Source: JBMNPT01 sp050943735 (GTDB lineage Bacteria > Bacillota > Clostridia > Oscillospirales > RGIG577). Taken from it: a stretch of 64,000 nt of DNA. The position numbers and the translations under genes are program-made. Within the stretch, counting starts at the first letter, position 1. Each line of letters begins with the position of its first letter. The notes below the pieces were generated by a model, which saw only the letters and a program-made list of their open reading frames with translations, was not told the DNA's origin and made no database searches. Of the stretch, positions 50,789 to 58,151 are shown piece after piece. The stretch lies in the NCBI GenBank assembly GCA_050943735.1, contig JBMNPT010000006.1, positions 69,691-133,690 on the forward strand, given 5' to 3'.

Positions 50789-51682
50789 TCAACCGCAGCA
50801 GGGGGTATTCCCGCGGGATACCTTGCTCAGCTGCTTAGCAAATTCGCCGGCCGCGAACATCTTTTCTCCATCGATGCCGGTCTGAATGCCCATACGGTGG
50901 AACATTTCCACCAGCAGTTCGGTGGCGATGTTGCCCTTGGCGCCAGTGGCGTAGGGACAGCCGCCCAGTCCGCCTGCGGCACCGTCAAAAACGGTGATGC
51001 CTGCCTGCAGAGAAGCCAGGTTGTTGGCGAATTCCAAACCGTCAAACCGGTGATAATGCACCGCCAGACTGGCAGTGGTGAGCTTTTCCTTAATCATCTT
51101 GGGGATCTCATAGGCCGAGATGGGATTGGCCATGCCGGTGGTGTCACCCAAGGAAATTTCATAGGAACCGAAGGATTCCAGTGCCAGGGCAATGTCCAGC
51201 ACCTTATGGGGGTCAATGTATCCCTCAAAGGGACAGCCAAAGGAAGTGGCAATGTAGGACCGCACTTTCACACCATGCTGCTTGGCGGTACGGTTGATTT
51301 CCTCAATGGCCTTGAGGGAATCGGCCACCTGCATGTTGAGGTTGTTTTTGTTGTGGCTCTCACTGGAGCTCATGATGGTAACCACATGGTCAAATCCAGC
51401 TTCAATGGCCATTTCCAATCCCCGCATGTTGGGGATCAGAGCGTTGTAGATCACACCGGGCTTCTTTTTAATGCCGGCATATACCTCCTTGGCGTCTGCC
51501 ATCTGGGGCACCCACTTGGGATTCACAAAGCTGGTCACCTCAATGTGAGAGCATCCGGCGTCGGTGAGCATATCGCACAGCCGAATCTTATCCTTGGTGG
51601 GGATAAAGCCGGGTTTTTCGTTTTGCAGACCGTCGCGGGGGCCTACCTCAAAGATTTGTACTTTTTCAGGATACTGGTTCAT
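50789..51682 (-). CDS. hydroxymethylglutaryl-CoA lyase-family enzyme
   Basis: A 297-residue DRE-TIM metallolyase of the HMG-CoA lyase family. The metal-binding start is EVGPRDGLQNE (12-22), TSFVNPKWVPQMAD (50-63) is a family mark, and the signature GLGGCPYATGAKGNIATE has the catalytic Cys242. The metal His pair is present as His209/His211, but the motif reads HYHRFDG where typical lyases have HxHDTxG, so two residues after the second His are changed. It cleaves HMG-CoA to acetoacetate and acetyl-CoA unless the change alters specificity. It is the first gene of the operon, with AGGAGG before the ATG. Confidence 0.9.
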   Translation of the reverse strand: MNQYPEKVQIFEVGPRDGLQNEKPGFIPTKDKIRLCDMLTDAGCSHIEVTSFVNPKWVPQMADAKEVYAGIKKKPGVIYNALIPNMRGLEMAIEAGFDHVVTIMSSSESHNKNNLNMQVADSLKAIEEINRTAKQHGVKVRSYIATSFGCPFEGYIDPHKVLDIALALESFGSYEISLGDTTGMANPISAYEIPKMIKEKLTTASLAVHYHRFDGLEFANNLASLQAGITVFDGAAGGLGGCPYATGAKGNIATELLVEMFHRMGIQTGIDGEKMFAAGEFAKQLSKVSRGNTPCCG

Positions 51683-51720
51683 AGCTCCTCCTTTTGCACT
51701 GGTTGTTTAAGTATTCTTTG

Positions 51721-51775
51721 TAGTATACTATGTGAAGTTCTACTATTAGTATAGCAGAATCGCTTCAATTGTCTA
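51721..51775 (-). promoter_or_regulatory. promoter and palindrome of the HMG-CoA lyase operon
   Basis: Minus strand TAGACA (51775-51770), 16 bases, TATACT (51753-51748). About 18 bases after the -10 lies the perfect palindrome TAGTATACTA (51721-51730), which fits a GntR/FCD-type TNGTNNACNA site and would sit just past the transcription start. Confidence 0.65.
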
Positions 51776-51835
51776 TCCCCAAACGACAAACAAAACAGCT
51801 AAATTTACCCACTCCATTTTATTGTTTTTGCACAA

Positions 51836-51871
51836 TAAAAAAGAAGACCTTTTGCAAGGCCTTCTTTTCTG
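51836..51871 (-). terminator. terminator of the C_GCAxxG_C_C gene
   Basis: Minus strand AGAAGGCCTTG, CAA region, AAGGTCTTCTTTTTT with one mismatch, just past the stop at 51880. Confidence 0.85.
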
Positions 51872-51879
51872 TCGGGGAA

Positions 51880-52383
51880 TTATTTCAGCAGTCCTTCTTC
51901 CGCCAGCAATTCCACCACCCATTTGGCGGAACGCCCTACCACACCGGTACATACATCGTCGTGGCCGCCGGCATCCAGGAACTTCTGCTTATCCTCGGGA
52001 TCATACATGTGATAGCCCCGGCCCATCAAATGCGCCTGAATCTGGGTGCAGTCACAAGAACCATAGGCTTCTTCAAAACGTTCCAGCAATTTACGGCACA
52101 ACTCCATGGTGCGGTCGTTGGCTGCCATGTCATCCATCTTGTCGTACTCGCGTCCTACCACTGTGGACAGCGCCATCACTCCGCCAGTAAACGCCCCACA
52201 AGCATGACCTGAACGGGCACAACCTGCAGCCAATCCAGTGGCGCTTTTGATCACCGCGTTGTCAATATCCAATGCGGTTTCCTTCAATGCACACAGTACA
52301 CATTGCGCGCATCCGCCCACTTTGCCCTCGTATTCATAGCCCCGCTCATACGCCTGCTGGGCCATTGCCTGAACGTCTTTCAT
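51880..52383 (-). CDS. C_GCAxxG_C_C family redox protein
   Basis: A 167-residue cysteine-rich protein of the C_GCAxxG_C_C family. The name pattern is matched by GGCAQCVLCAL (about 22-32), then LAAGCARSGHACGAFTGGVMAL (split; about 50-71) and later CDCTQIQ. The spaced cysteines probably bind a metal or make disulfides; members often sit near iron or electron-transfer genes. No known reaction. ATG at 52383 follows GGAGGGATC. It lies between the HMG-CoA operon and the feo operon, with its own terminator. Confidence 0.85.
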   Translation of the reverse strand: MKDVQAMAQQAYERGYEYEGKVGGCAQCVLCALKETALDIDNAVIKSATGLAAGCARSGHACGAFTGGVMALSTVVGREYDKMDDMAANDRTMELCRKLLERFEEAYGSCDCTQIQAHLMGRGYHMYDPEDKQKFLDAGGHDDVCTGVVGRSAKWVVELLAEEGLLK

Positions 52384-52465
52384 GAAAGATCCCTCCTGCA
52401 TTTTTCTTTCATTATAGCACTGCTGTACCATAATTTCCACCAATCTGCAGGAAAAAAGAGAAAAT

Positions 52466-52819
52466 TCACTGTCCCGACACGACTCGATACCCTGCCTGCG
52501 TCACTGCTTGCCTTACTTCATCGGGTGGTCTGAAATCTTTCATCCAAACCTGCACCTGTCCGGTTTTGAAGTCGGCCCGGGCATGTATCCCCTCCAGTTC
52601 TTCCAATGCATCCACTACTTTGGCCGCACAATGGGCACAGTGCATTCCCTCTACCTGGAGGATCATCTCATACGGATACTCCCGGGGATTCCAACGTCTG
52701 AGTCTTCGAGTTTTCACCGGGCCGCTTCCGCAACAGCCCACTGTCAACCGGCGCAGATAACTGCGAATCGCCAGAATGGCGCACACCGCCAGCACCGCCA
52801 GTACGATGGCCGTTCCCAT
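52466..52819 (-). CDS. membrane-anchored heavy-metal-associated (HMA) protein
   Basis: A 117-residue protein with one N-terminal transmembrane helix (AIVLAVLAVCAILAIRSYL, about 4-22), a CC pair in the linker, and a C-terminal HMA domain whose metal site is GMHCAHCAAKV (about 57-67). HMA domains usually carry Cu(I) or related soft metals. As the last gene of the feo operon it may handle metal near the FeoB channel, which is inference. GGAGG precedes the ATG. Confidence 0.88.
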   Translation of the reverse strand: MGTAIVLAVLAVCAILAIRSYLRRLTVGCCGSGPVKTRRLRRWNPREYPYEMILQVEGMHCAHCAAKVVDALEELEGIHARADFKTGQVQVWMKDFRPPDEVRQAVTQAGYRVVSGQ

Positions 52820-52837
52820 ATCGGTTTCGCCTCCCCG

Positions 52838-52969
52838 TCAGTGTTTGCCGCAGCTGCGGCAATGGGAACAATTTCCACCGCAGCCGCCGGTTTTATGTTC
52901 TTTCCAGGCGGCGCGCCCAGCCCATATGGCAAGTCCCACCACCATAGCTCCTACCAACACAGTTGACAT
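52838..52969 (-). CDS. FeoB-associated Cys-rich membrane protein
   Basis: A 43-residue protein: a hydrophobic N-terminal helix (VLVGAMVVGLAIWAGRAAW, about 4-22), then a cysteine-rich tail with GGCGGNCSHCRSCGKH (four Cys). The pattern is that of the tiny FeoB-associated Cys-rich proteins found right after feoB in Clostridia. AGGAGG lies before the ATG, 20 bases past feoB. Likely a metal or partner-binding accessory of the Feo channel. Confidence 0.88.
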   Translation of the reverse strand: MSTVLVGAMVVGLAIWAGRAAWKEHKTGGCGGNCSHCRSCGKH

Positions 52970-52989
52970 ACTTTTTCCTCCTGTACAGG

Positions 52990-55158
52990 TTATTTGCTCA
53001 CTGCCCGGCGTCCAACCACATGCAATGTACTGCTGCTTTTTTCATTGATTGGCCGGAAAATCAGGAACAGATAGACTGCCAGCACCACAATGGCTGCCAC
53101 AGTACCCGCACCAAAGCCACCGCCGGTGAAAAGTAGTCCAAACTGATAAATCATCAGACTCATGGTATAGGCAAACAGTGTCTGATATCCAATGGCAAAC
53201 CAGGTCCACTTGGCATTGTTCATCTCCCGCTTGATAGCGCCAATGGCCGCAAAACAGGGAGCGCACAGCAGATTAAACACCAGGAAGGAATAGGCCGACA
53301 GCAGGGTAAAGTGCTGCGCAATGGCGCCCAACTGGCCAAACTCGCCGGCCTCCACCAATTCCAGTGCATCTCCGGCCACGCCATACAGAGTGCCAAAGAC
53401 ACCCACCACTTCTTCCTTGGCCACCAGACCCAGTACAGTGGCCACTGCAGACTGCCAAGTGCCAAAGCCCAGAGGCTGGAACAGCACTGCGATGCCCGAG
53501 CCAATGAAGGCCAGCACCGAGGCATCCATATCTTCCACCATGCCAAACCCGCTTTCGGTAAAGCCAAAGGAAGAGGCAAACCACACCAAAATGGAAGCCA
53601 GCAAAATCACTGTACCTGCTTTTTTCATGAAGGACCAACCGCGTTCCCACATGGAGCGCAGCACATTGCCCGCGGTGGGAATATGATACCGGGGCAATTC
53701 CATGACGAAAGGAGCGGGATCCCCGGCAAACATGGCTGTCTTTTTCAGAATGATACCGGAAAGAATGATGGCCGCCACACCCACAAAGTAGGCGGAAGGA
53801 GCCACCCACCACACGCCGCCGAACACCGCACCGGCAATCAGAGCCACGATGGGCATTTTGGCGCCGCAGGGAATAAAAGTGGTGGTCATAATGGTCATTT
53901 TACGGTCGCGGTCCTGCTCAATGGTCCGGGAAGCCATCACCGCAGGTACGCCGCAGCCGGCGCCGATGAGCATGGGAATGAAGCTCTTGCCAGAAAGCCC
54001 AAACCGGCGGAAAATCCGGTCCATAATAAAGGCCACACGAGCCATATACCCGCAGTCTTCCAAAATGGCCAGCATGAAGAAGAGCAGCAGCATCTGAGGC
54101 ACAAAGCCGATGACAGCCCCCACGCCGCCTATGATACCTTCCCCCACCAGGCCCACCAGCCAGGCCTGGGTGCCAATGCCTTCTAGGAAGGACTGTGCCG
54201 CGCCCTTGATCGCTTCCACAAAAACATCATTGGTCCAGCTGGTAGCCATATCACCAATGGTACTGATGGAAATATAGTACACCAGTGTCATCACCGCCAC
54301 AAAGATGGGCAATGCCAGCAGTCGGTTGGTGACCACCAGGTCAATTTTATCGGAAGTGCTCATGCCGATGGTATGTTTTTTCACGCACTGCTGCACCAAC
54401 CGGCCAATGCAGGTATACCGTTCGCTGGTAATGATGGATTCCGCGTCGTCATCCAGCTCTTCTTCCACTTCAGCGATCACCGTTTCCAGCCGGTCAGCCA
54501 GTTCCTGGGACAAACGCAGACCGCTCATCACCTTGTCGTCCCGTTCAAATACTTTAATGGTATACCAGCGCAGCTGCGAAGCAGGCACCACACTCTCGAT
54601 CGCCTGCTCAATCTGAGCCAGTGCCTGCTCCACCCGGGGCTGAAACACCAATGGTTTGGGCACATGCTTCCCCATGGCCTCCACCTTGGCTGCCGCCACC
54701 AGCTCTTTGACCCCTTCTCCCTTGATGGCAGAGGTTTCCACCACCGGCACTCCCAGCATTTGAGAAAGCGCCTTGCTGTCAATGGCATCTCCCCGTTTGC
54801 GCACTACATCCATCATATTCAGCGCAATGGCTACTGGAATGCCCATTTCCAGCAGTTGGGTGGTGAGGTACAGGTTGCGCTCGATGCTGGAGGCATCCAC
54901 CAGATTGACAATGGCATCGGGTTTCTGCTCCAGCAGAAAATCCCGGGTAATCACCTCTTCCAATGTGTAGGGTGACAGAGAATAAATGCCTGGCAAGTCG
55001 GTGATCTCCACCTCTTTATCCCCTCTGAAACGACCCTCTTTTTTCTCCACTGTTACCCCGGGCCAGTTGCCCACATATTGGGTAGCGCCCGTCAAATCAT
55101 TGAACATGGTGGTTTTACCGCAGTTTGGATTACCCACCAGTGCCAGTCGAATGGTCAT
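52990..55158 (-). CDS. feoB: ferrous iron transporter FeoB
   Basis: FeoB (722 aa) is the ferrous iron channel with a cytosolic G-protein domain. G1 is GNPNCGKTT (8-16), G3 DLPGIYSL, G4 in this protein reads NMMD. The membrane part has the two gate motifs with GCGVPAVMASRTIE and FVFNLLCAPC-like stretches (here LVFNLLCAPCFA). It is downstream of two feoA genes and followed by small Cys-rich proteins. An inverted repeat TTAGC-N4-GCTAA lies 21 bases ahead of the ATG. AAGGAAGAG is the ribosome site. Confidence 0.97.
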   Translation of the reverse strand: MTIRLALVGNPNCGKTTMFNDLTGATQYVGNWPGVTVEKKEGRFRGDKEVEITDLPGIYSLSPYTLEEVITRDFLLEQKPDAIVNLVDASSIERNLYLTTQLLEMGIPVAIALNMMDVVRKRGDAIDSKALSQMLGVPVVETSAIKGEGVKELVAAAKVEAMGKHVPKPLVFQPRVEQALAQIEQAIESVVPASQLRWYTIKVFERDDKVMSGLRLSQELADRLETVIAEVEEELDDDAESIITSERYTCIGRLVQQCVKKHTIGMSTSDKIDLVVTNRLLALPIFVAVMTLVYYISISTIGDMATSWTNDVFVEAIKGAAQSFLEGIGTQAWLVGLVGEGIIGGVGAVIGFVPQMLLLFFMLAILEDCGYMARVAFIMDRIFRRFGLSGKSFIPMLIGAGCGVPAVMASRTIEQDRDRKMTIMTTTFIPCGAKMPIVALIAGAVFGGVWWVAPSAYFVGVAAIILSGIILKKTAMFAGDPAPFVMELPRYHIPTAGNVLRSMWERGWSFMKKAGTVILLASILVWFASSFGFTESGFGMVEDMDASVLAFIGSGIAVLFQPLGFGTWQSAVATVLGLVAKEEVVGVFGTLYGVAGDALELVEAGEFGQLGAIAQHFTLLSAYSFLVFNLLCAPCFAAIGAIKREMNNAKWTWFAIGYQTLFAYTMSLMIYQFGLLFTGGGFGAGTVAAIVVLAVYLFLIFRPINEKSSSTLHVVGRRAVSK

Positions 55159-55178
55159 AGTTCTCTTCCTTTCTATAA

Positions 55179-55192
55179 TTAGCTCTTGCTAA
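55179..55192. promoter_or_regulatory. DtxR-like inverted repeat ahead of feoB
   Basis: TTAGC-TCTT-GCTAA between feoA and feoB. It repeats the site at 55691-55704 with one centre base changed. It could be an operator or an RNA hairpin; the minus-strand loop is AAGA. Confidence 0.55.
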
Positions 55193-55215
55193 CCCCTATG
55201 CAAAAAAAGAATCCC

Positions 55216-55437
55216 TCACTCCACCTGAATCATTTCGGCATCGGCTCTGCGCAGCGAAAGCTCATAGCCCCGTACGGTCACTTCCACTGGATCGCCCAGC
55301 GGCGCCACCTTGCGCACAAAAACCTGTGCGCCTTTAGTGATCCCCATGTCCATAATCCGCCGCCGCACAGCCCCCTCGCCGATGATTTTTACCACCTTGA
55401 CGGTGCTCCCGCAGGGCGTATTTTTCAGCGTTCCCAT
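55216..55437 (-). CDS. feoA: FeoA-domain protein (second in operon)
   Basis: A 73-residue FeoA SH3-like protein. The family core is VVKIIGEGAVRRRIMDMGITKG (split here as residues 15-36) and the C-terminal ELSLRRADAEMIQVE. FeoA binds FeoB and promotes ferrous iron uptake. AAAGGAGGAGAAGGAG-type site precedes the ATG. It lies 57 bases before feoB with an inverted repeat in the gap, and 24 bases after the first feoA-like gene. Confidence 0.93.
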   Translation of the reverse strand: MGTLKNTPCGSTVKVVKIIGEGAVRRRIMDMGITKGAQVFVRKVAPLGDPVEVTVRGYELSLRRADAEMIQVE

Positions 55438-55461
55438 ACTCCTTCTCCTCCTTTTTATTGT

Positions 55462-55671
55462 TTACACCATAATGCGCATGGCCAATGACTGGGAGAGTGC
55501 CACCCGGCAATCTTTAACCTGTACGATCAAATTACCGGCAGAAGCTGAGATAACCGTTACCTCCGAGCCCTCCACAAATCCCAGATTGGCCAAAAAACGC
55601 ACTGTATCATTTTTGCCGCGGATTTTTTGAATCACATTGATTTTTCCTGTATCCGCCATAGACAACGGCAT
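55462..55671 (-). CDS. feoA: FeoA-domain protein (first in operon)
   Basis: A 69-residue FeoA-domain protein: INVIQKIRGKNDTVRFLANL, GFVEGSEVTVI and terminal CRVALSQSLAMRIMV. Two feoA genes in tandem are common in Clostridia. The ATG at 55671 follows AAAGGAG at rather long spacing. It is the first gene of the feo operon, under a strong promoter with two DtxR-like palindromes in its leader. Confidence 0.9.
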   Translation of the reverse strand: MPLSMADTGKINVIQKIRGKNDTVRFLANLGFVEGSEVTVISASAGNLIVQVKDCRVALSQSLAMRIMV

Positions 55672-55690
55672 AATAACAATCACTCCTTTA

Positions 55691-55741
55691 TTAGCTATTG
55701 CTAACTCAAATGCAAAACGCAAAGGTTAGTTTATACTAACC
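55691..55741 (-). promoter_or_regulatory. two DtxR-like operators in the feo leader
   Basis: GGTTAGT-TTAT-ACTAACC (55724-55741) and TTAGC-TATT-GCTAA (55691-55704), both perfect inverted repeats, lie between the promoter and the first feoA. They share the TTAG/CTAA half-sites of the DtxR/IdeR/MntR family, so iron-dependent repression is likely. Confidence 0.75.
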
Positions 55742-55754
55742 CTTTCCTTTTATG

Positions 55755-55783
55755 AGTTTACCAATGCTAACTGATTTTGTCAA
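55755..55783 (-). promoter_or_regulatory. feo operon promoter
   Basis: Minus strand TTGACA (55783-55778), 17 bases, TAAACT (55760-55755). A further TTAGC half-site lies in the spacer. Confidence 0.85.
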
Positions 55784-55812
55784 GAGGTTTTCCATAATTT
55801 GTATTCTCCATT

Positions 55813-55841
55813 TTGACAACCTCTGTGAAAGTCATTATAAT
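55813..55841 (+). promoter_or_regulatory. promoter of the GGADGPT micro-protein gene
   Basis: TTGACA (55813-55818), 17 bases, TATAAT (55836-55841): a consensus sigma-A promoter, 45 bases before the ATG. Confidence 0.9.
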
Positions 55842-55885
55842 GAAAGTAGTTTGAGTACGTTTTGGCCTTGCGAAAGGAGATTTTC

Positions 55886-56026
55886 ATGTCTGTTGGTCTG
55901 ATTGGTGGCGCCGATGGCCCTACCGCGATTTTTGTAAGCAGCGTTCCGCCGCTGACACTGCTGCTCTGTGCTGTGGGAGCCATTGTGGGACTGTCTGTGG
56001 TTCTCTGGCTGGCATTCCGCCGCTGA
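55886..56026 (+). CDS. 46-aa GGADGPT micro-protein
   Basis: A 46-codon gene with a consensus promoter, AAAGGAGA site and its own terminator. The product begins MSVGLIGGADGPTAIFVSS and continues as a single transmembrane helix (LTLLLCAVGAIVGLSVVLWL, about 23-42) with an RR end. The IGGADGPTAIF motif is the one seen in beta subunits of sodium-pumping decarboxylases (OadB/GcdB), here detached from the rest. It is not a broken oadB, because no oadB sequence flanks it and all expression signals are intact. Function unknown. Confidence 0.8.
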   Translation: MSVGLIGGADGPTAIFVSSVPPLTLLLCAVGAIVGLSVVLWLAFRR

Positions 56027-56062
56027 AAAAAGCCTGTGCCTTTTACCGGCACAGGCTTTTTT
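56026..56062 (+). terminator. terminator after the GGADGPT gene
   Basis: AAAGCCTGTGCC, TTTTACC loop, GGCACAGGCTTT then T-tract; perfect 12-bp stem. Confidence 0.95.
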
Positions 56063-56191
56063 GGTGAAATTCTCTACAAAACATGCTCTTTTTTCTATCA
56101 TCCGCCCCCTACAATTTATCAATGACCATGCTATAATAAAAGTGCATTTTTCATTTTTACTCAAAAATCCAGAAAAGAAGGTGCATTTTTT

Positions 56192-57304
56192 ATGAAAATT
56201 ACCCATGTGGAACCCATTTTGCTGCGATACACTCCTCCCAGAGCTCCTCGGGACGGCCTGGCCGGAATTCCCAGTCGCGATGTATTTCTGCTACGCATTG
56301 ACACCGACGAAGGCATTTCAGGGATTGGCGAAGGTTTTGCCCTAGGTTCTCTGGAATCCACCGCGGCCCTGGTCAATGAAACCCTCACTCCCCTGCTGCT
56401 GGGACAGGACCCCACCATGATTGAACAGCTGTGGAACCACATGTACCAGTACACCTTCCGCTACGGACGGCGTGGCATTCTCATTGCCGGCCTCAGTGCC
56501 ATCGACATCGCTCTGTGGGACATTCTGGGCAAAGTGAGCGGCCAGCCGGTTTACAAACTGCTGGGCGGTGCCCACGATTCTCTGGAGCCTTACGCCAGTG
56601 CCGGCTATTATATGGAAGGAAAAACTCCGGCCGATTTGGGCGCGGAAGCCAAAAACTACCAGGATATGGGCTTCCGCATCATGAAAATGAAGGTAGGCGG
56701 CGCCACCATCCCGGAGGATATGGAACGCATTCAGGCCGTACGGGATGCGGTGGGATATGATTTCAAACTGGCCATCGACGCCAATAACGCCTGGGATTAC
56801 ACCGACGCCCTGCGCATGGCTCGCTTCTGCGAAAAAATGGACATCTTCTTTTTCGAAGAACCCCTCTCCTCCGATCACCTGGAGGACAGCATTCGTTTGG
56901 CAGAGGCCACCGATGTCCCCATCGCGGGCTATGAAACCCAGCTGACTAGCTATGGAATGCGCGACTTCATCTGTCGTCATGGCGTGGACATCGCCCAATG
57001 GGATGTGATTTGGACCGGCGGCATCAGCGAATGCCGTAAAGTGAGCACCCTGGCCAACTGCTGGAACAAACAGTGCATCCCCCACTTCTCCGCCTCCATG
57101 GTTTCTCTGGCGGCCAATCTGCACTGCGGCATGGGCATGCACAACGTCCACTACTTTGAATACACACTGGATGACAACCCCCTGCGGGATGAACTGTCCC
57201 TCTACCCCATCAAAATGAAAAACGGACGGGTGACGGTACCCGATCTGCCCGGCATCGGAGTGGAACTCAATCCCGATACGGTGGCCAAATACCGCATCGG
57301 CTGA
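56192..57304 (+). CDS. enolase-superfamily enzyme (mandelate racemase/MLE type)
   Basis: A 370-residue enolase-superfamily protein. The capping domain covers residues 1-110. The barrel has the catalytic KxK in MKMKVGG (about 166-172), metal ligands in AIDANNAW, FFEEPLSSDH and AGYETQLTS, and a later WTGGISECRK. Such enzymes dehydrate or racemise sugar acids; the substrate cannot be told. A TATAAT box is at 56132-56137. AAGGTG is the ribosome site. GTGCATTTTT is repeated twice ahead of the ATG, at the transcription start and at the site itself. Confidence 0.9.
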   Translation: MKITHVEPILLRYTPPRAPRDGLAGIPSRDVFLLRIDTDEGISGIGEGFALGSLESTAALVNETLTPLLLGQDPTMIEQLWNHMYQYTFRYGRRGILIAGLSAIDIALWDILGKVSGQPVYKLLGGAHDSLEPYASAGYYMEGKTPADLGAEAKNYQDMGFRIMKMKVGGATIPEDMERIQAVRDAVGYDFKLAIDANNAWDYTDALRMARFCEKMDIFFFEEPLSSDHLEDSIRLAEATDVPIAGYETQLTSYGMRDFICRHGVDIAQWDVIWTGGISECRKVSTLANCWNKQCIPHFSASMVSLAANLHCGMGMHNVHYFEYTLDDNPLRDELSLYPIKMKNGRVTVPDLPGIGVELNPDTVAKYRIG

Positions 57305-57323
57305 CCTCCCGACGCACCAAACC

Positions 57324-57379
57324 AAAGCCTCCCGCGTAGGATGGAACGACATTCCAACTACGCAAGGAGGCTTTTTTGT
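57324..57379 (+). terminator. terminator hairpin containing the amidase ribosome site
   Basis: AAAGCCTCC (57324-57332) pairs with GGAGGCTTT (57366-57374); GCGTAG pairs with CTACGC, and GGAA with TTCC, inside. T6 follows. The ribosome site AAGGAGG (57364-57370) of the amidase is in the 3' arm, so the hairpin both ends the upstream transcript and hides the site. Confidence 0.85.
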
Positions 57380-58123
57380 ATGCCCTTACTCTATCTCAGT
57401 CCCTCCACTCAGGAGTTCAACCACTATGTGAACGGCGGCACCGAGGAGTTTTACATGAATCTCATCGCTGATGCCATGATCCCCTATCTGCGGGCTTCCG
57501 GCATCCGCTACATCCGCAACACCCCTGATATGACCGCCGCCTCTTCCATTGCCCAATCCAACAGCTACCCGGTGGACCTGCATGTGGCACTGCACTCCAA
57601 TGCCGCTCCCGACGACAAAAGCGGAGAAATTCAGGGCAGTCTGGTGTTTTACTATCCCACCAGCCATTGGGGGCAGGCTGCCGCGGATATTGTAGCCGCC
57701 GGTCTGCGGGAAATCTATCCTCAACCCGACCTAGTGCGCGCTGTGTCCACCACCACGCTGGGAGAAGTGGCCCGCACCCGCGCCCCGTCCATCCTCATTG
57801 AGTTTGCCTACCACGACAATCCAGAAGACGCCCAGTGGATCAAAAGCAACATACAGGCCATTGCCAAAAATGTAGTGCGCTCCCTGACTCGTTATTTTGG
57901 ACTGCCCTTTTTACAGCCCGCTCCCGATCAGCACGCGGTGGTACGGACGCAGGGTGGACCGCTGCGGCTGCGGGATCGGCCCAATCTCTCTTCTCCGGTC
58001 ATCGGACTGATGCCCAACGGAGCCCGGGTGACTGTCACCGGCCAATGGGAAGGCTGGAAAGTGGTGGAATACCAAGGTCTGCTGGGATTTGCAGACGCCC
58101 GATACCTTCGCCCCACCTGCTGA
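57380..58123 (+). CDS. N-acetylmuramoyl-L-alanine amidase with SH3-like domain
   Basis: A 247-residue cell-wall amidase. The Amidase_3 part has the zinc/catalytic residues in VDLHVALHSNAAP (about 67-79) and ILIEFAYHDNPEDAQWI, where Glu and His complete the site; the first zinc ligand is probably in NHYVNGGTEEF. The C-terminal 60 residues are a bacterial SH3 domain (LRLRDRPNLSSPVIGLMPNG). There is no signal peptide, so export or lytic release is unclear; mother-cell lysis at sporulation is one option. The ribosome site lies in a terminator hairpin. Confidence 0.88.
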   Translation: MPLLYLSPSTQEFNHYVNGGTEEFYMNLIADAMIPYLRASGIRYIRNTPDMTAASSIAQSNSYPVDLHVALHSNAAPDDKSGEIQGSLVFYYPTSHWGQAAADIVAAGLREIYPQPDLVRAVSTTTLGEVARTRAPSILIEFAYHDNPEDAQWIKSNIQAIAKNVVRSLTRYFGLPFLQPAPDQHAVVRTQGGPLRLRDRPNLSSPVIGLMPNGARVTVTGQWEGWKVVEYQGLLGFADARYLRPTC

Positions 58124-58150
58124 AAAAGACGGCCATAAGGCCGTCTTTTC
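58124..58150. terminator. bidirectional terminator between amidase and MATE genes
   Basis: AAAGACGGCC, ATAA loop, GGCCGTCTTTT with A and T runs on both sides. Confidence 0.92.
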
Positions 58151-58151
58151 A

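Noticed and set aside
48706..51682. HMG-CoA locus read as an ordinary isoprenoid mevalonate operon
   Set aside because: No HMG-CoA synthase, mevalonate kinase or decarboxylase genes are near, and the partner is a lyase that would consume HMG-CoA. It cannot be fully excluded without the rest of the genome.
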